DNA of 64,000 bases from Pseudomonas japonica (GTDB lineage Bacteria; Pseudomonadota; Gammaproteobacteria; Pseudomonadales; Pseudomonadaceae): contig NZ_JAAMQU010000002.1 in the NCBI RefSeq assembly GCF_013522925.1, forward strand, positions 124,001-188,000. Reading direction: 5' to 3'. The translations under genes and the position numbers were made by a program. Below, piece by piece: positions 49,395 through 56,522 of the stretch (position 1 is the stretch's first letter; each line of letters starts with the position of its first letter). The notes beneath the pieces are model-generated. The model ran no database searches. It had not been told where the DNA came from and saw only the letters and a list, made by a program, of their open reading frames with translations.

Positions 49395-51827
49395 TTAGAA
49401 CAGCACCTTGGCCACGTCGGAGAATCGTTTCGCGAAGTGAACGGTAAGCCCTTCCTTGAGGTAATCCGGCAGTTCCTGGAAGTTGCCCCGGTTGGCTTCC
49501 GGCAAAATCAGCTCGGTGAGCTTCTGCCGGCGCGCTGCGATCACCTTCTCGCGCACACCGCCAATGGGCAGCACGTGGCCGGTAAGCGTGAGCTCGCCGG
49601 TCATCGCCACGCCTTTCTTCGGCGGTTGGTTGCGTGCCAGGGACAGCAGCGCGCTGGCCATGGTTACGCCTGCGCTCGGGCCATCTTTCGGGGTGGCGCC
49701 TTCCGGCACGTGCAAGTGCACGAACGCTTCATTGAAGTACGTAGGCTCGCCACCGAATTGTTTCAGGTTCGCCGTGACGTAGCTGTAGGCGATTTCCGCA
49801 GACTCTTTCATCACCTCGCCCAACTGCCCGGTGAGCTTGAAACCACGGGTAAGGCTATGGATGCGCGTGGCTTCGATAGGCAGCGTGGCGCCGCCCATGC
49901 TGGTCCAGGCAAGGCCGGTGATCACGCCAACACCTGAAAGCAGCTGCTCGCTGCGGAACACCGGCATGCCCAGGTAAGCTTCCAGTTCCTTGGGCCCCAC
50001 CTTGATCACTGCGCCGGGCTCCTCGAGCAACCGCACCACCGCCTTGCGCACGACCTTGCCCAGCTGTTTCTCCAGTTGCCGCACACCGGCTTCGCGGGCA
50101 TAACCTTCGATTACCATGCGCAGCGCGCTGTCGCTGATGCTGAGGTTGGCCTTGGCAACGCCGGCCTTTTCAAGCTGCTTGGGCCACAGGTGCTTGCGGG
50201 CGATGGCCAGTTTTTCTTCGGTGATGTAGCCCGACAGGCGGATGACTTCCATGCGGTCGAGCAGCGGGCCGGGGATCGAATCCAGCGTGTTGGCGGTGCA
50301 CACGAACAGCACCTTGGAGAGGTCCAGGCGCAAATCCAGATAGTGGTCGAGGAAATCCACGTTCTGTTCCGGGTCCAGGGTTTCCAGCAGGGCAGACGCC
50401 GGGTCGCCCTGGTAGCTCTGGCCCATCTTGTCGATTTCATCGAGCATGATGACCGGGTTCATCACCTCCACTTCCTTGAGTGCCTGCACCAGCTTGCCGG
50501 GCTGGGCGCCTATATAGGTGCGGCGGTGGCCTTTGATCTCGGCTTCGTCACGCATGCCGCCCACGCTGAAGCGGAAGAATGGCCGCCCGAGGGATTCGGC
50601 AATGGACTTGCCGATGCTGGTCTTGCCCACGCCCGGCGGGCCCACCAGCAGTACGATCGAGCCGCTGATTTCGCCTTTGTAGGCACCTACCGCAAGGAAT
50701 TCCAGAATGCGGTTCTTGATGTCGCCAAGGCCGGCGTGGTGGGCGTCGAGCACCTTGCGCGCGTGCTTGAGCTCCAGGCGGTCCTTGCCGTACACGCCCC
50801 ACGGCAAGGCGGTGGCCCAGTCCAGGTAGTTGCGGGTCACGGCGTATTCGGGCGAGCCGGTTTCCAGAATCGCCAGCTTGCCCATCTCTTCATCGATACG
50901 CTTGCGCGCAGCGGCGGGCAGGGTTTTGCCTTCGAGGCGCTGCTCGAACTGCTCCAGGTCCGCGCTGCGGTCGTCCTTGGTCAACCCCAGCTCCTGCTGG
51001 ATGACCTTGAGCTGTTCCTTGAGGAAGAACTGCCGCTGATGCTCGCCAATCTGCCGGTTCACCTCCGCGGAAATTTCCTTCTGCAGCCGCGCCACTTCCA
51101 CTTCCTTGCGCAGCATCGGCAACACCCGTTCCATGCGCCGCAGCATCGGCACACAGTCCAGTACCTGTTGCAGCTCGGCGCCGGTGGCGGACGTCAGCGC
51201 CGCGGCGAAGTCAGTCAGCGGAGACGGATCGTTCGGGCTGAAGCGGTTGAGGTAGTTCTTCAACTCTTCGCTGTACAGCGGGTTGAGCGGCAGCAGCTCT
51301 TTGATGGCGTTGATCAGCGCCATGCCGTAGGCCTTGATTTCGTCGGTAGGCTCGGCCGGCTGCAGCGGGTATTCCACTTCCACCAGGTAAGGAGGGCGGT
51401 GATGCTTGAGCCAGGTGCGAATGCGCACACGCGAAAGGCCCTGGGCGACGAATTGCAGCTTGCCGTCTTCCCGGCTGGCATGGTGGATCTTCACCAGGGT
51501 GCCGTAGAGGGGCAGGGCGGACGTGTCCAGGTGGCGCGGGTCTTCGGCAGGCGTTTCCATGTAGAACAGCGCCAGCGAGTGGTGCGGTGTTTTCGCCACC
51601 AGGTCCAGGGTTTCGGCCCAGGGCTCTTCGTTCACGATCACCGGCAGCACCTGCGCCGGGAAGAAAGGCCTGTTATGGATCGGGATCACGTAGACCTTGT
51701 CAGGCAGGTTCTGGCCCGGCAATACCAGCTCGGTGCTGGAGGTTGTGGAGTGCTCCACCTGCTCCGGCCCTGCGGAGGGTTCGTTAGAAGCGTTGGGGCG
51801 GTCCGTAACGGAATCCTGGTCGCTCAT
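49395..51827 (-). CDS. lon: Lon ATP-dependent protease
   Basis: An 810-residue LonA protease: N-terminal substrate domain, AAA+ module (Walker A GPPGVGKTS, Walker B VIMLDEIDKMG), and a C-terminal protease domain with the catalytic Ser in PKDGPSAGVTM. It degrades misfolded and regulatory proteins. The ATG at 51827 (MSDQDSV) is supported by the position of the sigma-32 promoter, which a start at 51872 would overlap. A Ser/Pro/Glu-rich N-terminal tail of about 40 residues distinguishes it from the shorter standard Lon; pseudomonads often carry two Lon paralogues. Confidence 0.96.
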   Translation of the reverse strand: MSDQDSVTDRPNASNEPSAGPEQVEHSTTSSTELVLPGQNLPDKVYVIPIHNRPFFPAQVLPVIVNEEPWAETLDLVAKTPHHSLALFYMETPAEDPRHLDTSALPLYGTLVKIHHASREDGKLQFVAQGLSRVRIRTWLKHHRPPYLVEVEYPLQPAEPTDEIKAYGMALINAIKELLPLNPLYSEELKNYLNRFSPNDPSPLTDFAAALTSATGAELQQVLDCVPMLRRMERVLPMLRKEVEVARLQKEISAEVNRQIGEHQRQFFLKEQLKVIQQELGLTKDDRSADLEQFEQRLEGKTLPAAARKRIDEEMGKLAILETGSPEYAVTRNYLDWATALPWGVYGKDRLELKHARKVLDAHHAGLGDIKNRILEFLAVGAYKGEISGSIVLLVGPPGVGKTSIGKSIAESLGRPFFRFSVGGMRDEAEIKGHRRTYIGAQPGKLVQALKEVEVMNPVIMLDEIDKMGQSYQGDPASALLETLDPEQNVDFLDHYLDLRLDLSKVLFVCTANTLDSIPGPLLDRMEVIRLSGYITEEKLAIARKHLWPKQLEKAGVAKANLSISDSALRMVIEGYAREAGVRQLEKQLGKVVRKAVVRLLEEPGAVIKVGPKELEAYLGMPVFRSEQLLSGVGVITGLAWTSMGGATLPIEATRIHSLTRGFKLTGQLGEVMKESAEIAYSYVTANLKQFGGEPTYFNEAFVHLHVPEGATPKDGPSAGVTMASALLSLARNQPPKKGVAMTGELTLTGHVLPIGGVREKVIAARRQKLTELILPEANRGNFQELPDYLKEGLTVHFAKRFSDVAKVLF

Positions 51828-51857
51828 GAGGCACCTGCGGCAATGGCTATGACGCTT

Positions 51858-51886
51858 AGATGGGGCGCACACCTGCGGGTTTCAAT
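51858..51886 (-). promoter_or_regulatory. Sigma-32 (RpoH) heat-shock promoter of lon
   Basis: Reading the minus strand, ATTGAAA (51886-51880), a 14-base spacer and CCCCATCT (51865-51858). The consensus is CTTGAAA, 13-17 bases, CCCCATnT. Transcription would start near 51850, about 23 bases before the ATG. Confidence 0.88.
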
Positions 51887-52057
51887 GGCCCACTGAAGGA
51901 TTCGCGCTTACGGCCGATAACTCATGCACAAGGCCTGAGCGCACGCTGTGTGGTGGCCATTTAGTGGCAATTTTGTTGGATGTTGCCCATGTCTCCATCA
52001 GGCAGCCCGTTCCAGAGCGATCGGCGCAGCCCTCTGTGATCCGAACGAGTGTGTACC

Positions 52058-52744
52058 ATGCTTCCATTCCTCCGCGGTTTCGCCTTGCTCATGCTGATCG
52101 GTGCGTCGATACCCGCTGCGCTGGCTGCTGACCTGAACCTGAGCGTCAACGATGGAGAGGGGGCGCCGCTGGCGGACGCTGTGGTGAGCCTCGCCGGCCC
52201 GTCGGCCGGTGCCAGCGCCAGCGCGCCTTTGCGGGCAAACATGGACCAACGCGACAAAATGTTCTTCCCACACGTATTGGCCGTACGCACAGGAACGGCC
52301 GTGACCTTCCCTAACAGCGACGATATCCGTCATCAGGTGTATTCGTTTTCATCCAGCAAGCGCTTCGAGCTGCGCCTGTATGAAGGTACGCCCACCGCGC
52401 CGGTAGTGTTCGACCAGCCGGGTGTGGTGGTGCTGGGCTGCAATATTCACGATTGGATGCTCGGTTACGTTTATGTCACGCCCGACCCCTGGTTTGCCGT
52501 GACAGATGGACAGGGCAAGGTGAAGTTCAGCCACCTTGCCGAGGGCACCTACAACGTGACGCTCTGGCACCCGAAGGTGGTGGACCTGCAGCCGCAGGCC
52601 GCGGGTACGCTCACGCTTGGCGCGGCCCCGGCGGCGAAGGCCTACACCCTGGCGGTAGCGCCCTCGGACGACGACACGCCTGTACCCCCCACCAGCCCGT
52701 TCGGCGATGCCTTCGGCAAGGCGCTGCGTGAAAACCAGAAGTAG
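52058..52744 (+). CDS. Periplasmic blue-copper (cupredoxin-like) protein
   Basis: A 228-residue secreted protein; the signal peptide is cut after ALAA (about residue 23). The cupredoxin fold carries all four type-1 copper ligands: His92 (IRHQVY), Cys128, His131 and Met134 (GCNIHDWM). It should carry single electrons or bind copper in the periplasm. Homologues are often labelled methylamine utilisation protein, but no methylamine genes lie here. A GTG nine bases upstream (52049) is an alternative start. It is first in an operon with an EAL protein, a DUF3034 protein and a globin, divergent from lon. Confidence 0.85.
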   Translation: MLPFLRGFALLMLIGASIPAALAADLNLSVNDGEGAPLADAVVSLAGPSAGASASAPLRANMDQRDKMFFPHVLAVRTGTAVTFPNSDDIRHQVYSFSSSKRFELRLYEGTPTAPVVFDQPGVVVLGCNIHDWMLGYVYVTPDPWFAVTDGQGKVKFSHLAEGTYNVTLWHPKVVDLQPQAAGTLTLGAAPAAKAYTLAVAPSDDDTPVPPTSPFGDAFGKALRENQK

Positions 52745-55085
52745 CGTCCAATGGCGCATCAGCAGCGTGCTCGTGTTGCTGCTGCTGGTGGTGATTGCCG
52801 CGTTGACGCTCGCCGTCAAGCTGGCCACCGGCGATGCCGTGCGCACCCAGGCGACCCAACAGCTGGAGGTGGGCGGGCGGGTGTTCGAGCGCCTGCTGGA
52901 CATGCGAGGCCGCCGCCTGCGCGACGGCGTCCAATTGCTTGCCGCTGACTTTGGCCTGCGCGACGCCATCGCCAGTGCGGATTCGGCCACTATTCGCTCA
53001 GCGCTTCTTAACCATGGCGGACGCATCGGCGCCAGTGATGCCGTACTGCTGGGCATGGACGGAAAGGTCATGGCCAGTACCCACGCGACCTTCGTGGAAG
53101 GCGCGCCGTTCCCCTACGACCAGGCGCTGCGTGATGCACGCAAGCGCAACCAGAACATGGTGATCGTGGCCTGGGGCGGCCTGCCGGTACTGCTGGTAGA
53201 CGCCGTGGTATCGGCCCCCTTGCCGATCGCCCGCGTGGTGATGGGTTTCACCATGGATGATAGCTTTGCCCAGGAGCTTCACGCGCTGAGCAACCTGCAG
53301 GTGTCGTTTCTGGCGGTGAATGCCGGGCAGGTAGGCGAGCTGATTACCACTCAACCCCCAGCGATGCGGGCCGGGCTGGTGCAGTGGCTGCTCAGCGAGC
53401 ACCCACCGGTGCTGGTGAATGTGGGCCAACACGGCGGCCAGCGGTTCCTCGAACAACGGCTGGAACTGGCCGGCGGGGAAAGCTCGCCGGAGCGGGTGAT
53501 CGCCCTGCTGCAAAGCCCGCTCGACGATGCCTTGAGAGCCTTCGCCCCGCTGGATCACGACATCATGATGATCGCGGTGGCGGCGCTGCTGGCGTCGTTG
53601 TTGGGTGCGCTGGTGCTGGCGCGTACCATTTCCCGCCCCGTGCGTACCTTGGCCGATGCCGCCGAGCGGATTGGCCAGGGGGATTATCAAGTACGGGTGC
53701 AGCTTCGGCGCAGCGATGAATTCGGCACCCTGGCCAGCGCGATCAACATGATGCAGGCCGGTATCGCAGAGCGCGAGCAGCGGCTCGCGCACAATGCCCT
53801 GCATGATCACCTCACCGGCCTGCCCAACCGCGCCTTGGCCATGGAGCGGCTCGGTAGTGCCATCGCCGCGGAACGCCCTGTGGCGGTGCTGAGCGTCGCC
53901 CTCGACAACTTCACCACGTTGGTGAGCAATGCCGGGAATCACTTCGCCGAGAGCCTGCTGCGCAGCGTGGGCCCTACCCTGGAGCCGATATTACGGCCCG
54001 GCGACACGCTGGCGCATTTGATCGGTGGCGAGTACCTGTTGGTCCTCGAAGGCGTTGACGCTCAGCGCGCAGTGGCAGTGGCCGACCGTTTGCAGCAGAC
54101 GTTGCTCAAGCCGCGGCGGCTTGATGGTCACGACTTTGCCCTCGAAGCCAGCATCGGCATTGCGGTGTTCCCCGGTGACGGGCAGCAGGTGGAGGTGCTG
54201 GTTTCCCGCGCTTGTATCGCCCGAAACGACGCGCTGGCGCTGCCAGGGCGCTTGCAGCTATACGAGCACGGTCGAGACCTGGTGCACCAGCGCGAGGTGA
54301 GCTTGATCCGCGACTTGCGCGGTGCTGCGCACAACGGCCAGTTGGCGCTGCATTACCAGCCCAAGCTGGACCTGCGCCTGGGCCAGGTGCGCCAGGCCGA
54401 AGCATTGCTGCGCTGGCAGCATCCCGTATTCGGAATGGTTTCGCCCGGTGAGTTCATCCCCCTCGCCGAGCGTACCGGGAGCATCCAGGGCCTTACGCGC
54501 TGGGTGATTGCCGAGAGTATTCGCCAGCTGGCCGAGTGGAACGATCGAGGTTTCGAGGTGGAGCTGTCGGTGAACGTGTCGGCGGAGGATCTGTTGGGGA
54601 CGGACCTCGCCGACCGCGTGCCCCGATTGCTCGCGACCCATGGCGTGCCAGCCCGTCAGCTCACGTTCGAGATCACCGAAAGTGCGGTCATGCGTGAGCC
54701 TCAAGCCGCGCTGGCTGTGTTGCACCGGCTGCGCGGCTGCGGTATCAGCCTGTCAGTGGACGACTTCGGTACCGGCTATTCCTCCCTGGCGCACCTCAAG
54801 CGCCTGCCGGTGCAAGAACTGAAGATCGACCAATCCTTTGTGCGCGACCTGGATGAAACCAGCGAAGACGCGGTGATCGTGCGGTCGACCATCGAAATGA
54901 GCCATAACCTGGGCCTGCGTGTGGTAGCCGAGGGCGTTGAACATGAGCGCAGCCTGCGCCTGCTCGAGCGCTGGCACTGCGATACCGCCCAGGGTTACCT
55001 GATCAGCCGGCCCCTCGCGGCCGGGCCGTTTGAAGCCTGGGTACGCCAGGCTGCTTATTCACCTGCTACCGAGGTTGTTGGTTGA
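52728..55085 (+). CDS. Membrane-bound GGDEF/EAL protein with periplasmic sensor domain
   Basis: A 785-residue protein: membrane helix at about 8-30, periplasmic domain to about 279, second helix near 280-302, HAMP linker, GGDEF-like domain and EAL domain. The GGDEF motif is degraded to IGGEY (432-436) and the first metal Asp is lost (ALDNF), so cyclase activity is unlikely. The EAL part keeps its core (EALLRW at 558, NVSAEDL, EITES, DDFGTGYSS, KIDQSF, AEGVE), so it should break down c-di-GMP. The GTG at 52728 (AAGG upstream) overlaps the cupredoxin gene by 17 bases; an ATG at 52707 is open too. Confidence 0.9.
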   Translation: MKTRSSVQWRISSVLVLLLLVVIAALTLAVKLATGDAVRTQATQQLEVGGRVFERLLDMRGRRLRDGVQLLAADFGLRDAIASADSATIRSALLNHGGRIGASDAVLLGMDGKVMASTHATFVEGAPFPYDQALRDARKRNQNMVIVAWGGLPVLLVDAVVSAPLPIARVVMGFTMDDSFAQELHALSNLQVSFLAVNAGQVGELITTQPPAMRAGLVQWLLSEHPPVLVNVGQHGGQRFLEQRLELAGGESSPERVIALLQSPLDDALRAFAPLDHDIMMIAVAALLASLLGALVLARTISRPVRTLADAAERIGQGDYQVRVQLRRSDEFGTLASAINMMQAGIAEREQRLAHNALHDHLTGLPNRALAMERLGSAIAAERPVAVLSVALDNFTTLVSNAGNHFAESLLRSVGPTLEPILRPGDTLAHLIGGEYLLVLEGVDAQRAVAVADRLQQTLLKPRRLDGHDFALEASIGIAVFPGDGQQVEVLVSRACIARNDALALPGRLQLYEHGRDLVHQREVSLIRDLRGAAHNGQLALHYQPKLDLRLGQVRQAEALLRWQHPVFGMVSPGEFIPLAERTGSIQGLTRWVIAESIRQLAEWNDRGFEVELSVNVSAEDLLGTDLADRVPRLLATHGVPARQLTFEITESAVMREPQAALAVLHRLRGCGISLSVDDFGTGYSSLAHLKRLPVQELKIDQSFVRDLDETSEDAVIVRSTIEMSHNLGLRVVAEGVEHERSLRLLERWHCDTAQGYLISRPLAAGPFEAWVRQAAYSPATEVVG

Positions 55086-55954
55086 TGCGCCTTACACACA
55101 TGCTGTGCTGGCTGATGCTGGCCACCGCCGCCCCCGTGCTGGCGGACGAGAGTGCCCGCCAGGGCCGCTTGCTGGCCACCGGTGGCGCCAGCAGTATCGA
55201 TGGCGCCGCAGGTGGCGGTATCACGCCCTGGGCGGTGATCGCTGGCTACGGTGAAGCCGGGCAGGTAGGGGCGACTGTGTTCGCCACGCGGGTGCAGCTA
55301 CCTGACTATCGGCTGGATGTGGCTGGCGCCGCTATCGGCTATGGCAACCGGATCGAAGTGTCCGTCGCGCGCAATCGCTTCGACCTCGGCAGCCTGGTGA
55401 ACAAGCTGGGCCTGCCTGAAAACACCCTGAGCCAGGATGTGCTGGGCGCCAAGGTGCGCCTGTTCGGCGACCTGATCTACGATCGCCTGCCGCAAGTGTC
55501 GCTGGGGCTTGAGTACAAGCATCAGAAGGATTTCCTCATCCCCAGCCTGGTGGGCGCGCGGCGCGACGAAGACGTGGAAGGCTACCTAGCCGCCAGTCGG
55601 CTGTTCCTGGGAGGTGCTTTTGGTTACAACCTGCTGGTAAACGCCGGGCTGCGTTACAGCCGCGCCAATGAACTTGGCCTGTTGGGCTTCGGTGGCGACC
55701 GACGCGACAGCCGCAGCCTGTTGAAAGAAGGCTCGATAGCGGTGCTGTTGAACCCTCGCTGGGCAGTGGGGATGGAATACCGCGAGAAGCCGGACAACCT
55801 GTCGTTCGCGGGGGAGAGCGACTGGGCCGACCTGTTCGTGGGCTGGTTCCCCAGCAAGCATGTGTCGGTGGTGCTGGCCTATGCCCGCCTCGGCGAGATC
55901 GCCACGCTGGATAACCAGAACGGCACTTACCTGTCTGTTCAAGGAGCGTTCTGA
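55085..55954 (+). CDS. DUF3034 protein, probable outer-membrane beta-barrel
   Basis: A 289-residue protein with a signal peptide (cut near VLADES). The mature part alternates short strands and ends in VQGAF with a terminal Phe, the usual outer-membrane sorting signal. The region GGASSIDGAAGGGITPWAVIAGYGE is typical of DUF3034. Its function is unknown. The ATG overlaps the EAL stop (TGATG), and its own stop overlaps the globin start. Confidence 0.87.
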   Translation: MRLTHMLCWLMLATAAPVLADESARQGRLLATGGASSIDGAAGGGITPWAVIAGYGEAGQVGATVFATRVQLPDYRLDVAGAAIGYGNRIEVSVARNRFDLGSLVNKLGLPENTLSQDVLGAKVRLFGDLIYDRLPQVSLGLEYKHQKDFLIPSLVGARRDEDVEGYLAASRLFLGGAFGYNLLVNAGLRYSRANELGLLGFGGDRRDSRSLLKEGSIAVLLNPRWAVGMEYREKPDNLSFAGESDWADLFVGWFPSKHVSVVLAYARLGEIATLDNQNGTYLSVQGAF

Positions 55955-56379
55955 TGCGCCTGGCCTGGCTTCCCCTTACGCTTGCGCTAGCCCTTTCTGC
56001 CTGCGCCCAACGCCCCGCCCAGGACGACAGCCTGTATCAGGCCCTCGGCGGCAATCCCGGCATCACCCGTATCGTCGAAGGCATGTTGCTCAATGTGGCC
56101 CGCGACCCGCGCATTGTGCAGCACTTCCGCAACGTCGACCCCGAGCGGCTGCGCAACAAGCTGGTGGAGAAGTTCTGCGTCGAAGCCGGCGGGCCTTGTA
56201 CCTACACCGGCGACACCATGGCCGAAGCCCACAAGGGCCAGCGTATCGACCCGGCGGAATTCAATGCCTTGGTAGAAAACCTGACTGATGCCATGGAAGC
56301 CCAAGGCGTACCGGTGAGGGTGCAGAACCGTTTGCTGGCCCGATTGGCGGCCGAGCGCGGCGAGGTGATCGGGAAATAA
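55954..56379 (+). CDS. Group 1 truncated haemoglobin with lipoprotein signal
   Basis: A 141-residue protein. The N-terminus is a lipoprotein signal (LALSAC, Cys17), so the globin should face the periplasm, probably on the outer membrane because residue 18 is not Asp. The globin core matches truncated haemoglobins (EAGGPCTYTGDTMAEAHKG), with the proximal haem His at His93. The usual B10 Tyr appears replaced by a hydrophobic residue (GMLLNVARDP). It could bind O2, NO or CO. It is last in the four-gene operon, overlapping DUF3034 by one base. Confidence 0.9.
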   Translation: MRLAWLPLTLALALSACAQRPAQDDSLYQALGGNPGITRIVEGMLLNVARDPRIVQHFRNVDPERLRNKLVEKFCVEAGGPCTYTGDTMAEAHKGQRIDPAEFNALVENLTDAMEAQGVPVRVQNRLLARLAAERGEVIGK

Positions 56380-56399
56380 CCCTGGATCTTGCAGCTCAA

Positions 56400-56450
56400 C
56401 CTGTAGGATCGCGGGGCCGGCCTTCCGGGCGTCAGCCCGGGAATGGACTG
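56400..56450. repeat. REP-like element
   Basis: CTGTAGGATCGCGGGGCCGG and the following CCGGGCGTCAGCCCGGG share the REP core seen at 10140 and 31009. The CCGGGCGTnAGCCCGGGAATG part also appears at 7288 after wspR. Confidence 0.65.
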
Positions 56451-56473
56451 CACTTGAGCCGTCAGCGCGCTCC

Positions 56474-56508
56474 AACAAAAACGGCGCCCCTCGGGGCGCC
56501 GTTTTGTT
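56474..56508. terminator. Bidirectional rho-independent terminator
   Basis: ACGGCGCCCC and GGGGCGCCGT form a perfect stem flanked by AACAAAA and TTTTGTT. It separates the globin gene from convergent gcd. Confidence 0.92.
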
Positions 56509-56522
56509 ACATCACCAATGCA

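Noticed and set aside
50076..51896. 606-codon open frame opposite lon
   Set aside because: It is an antisense shadow of lon and runs through the sigma-32 promoter.
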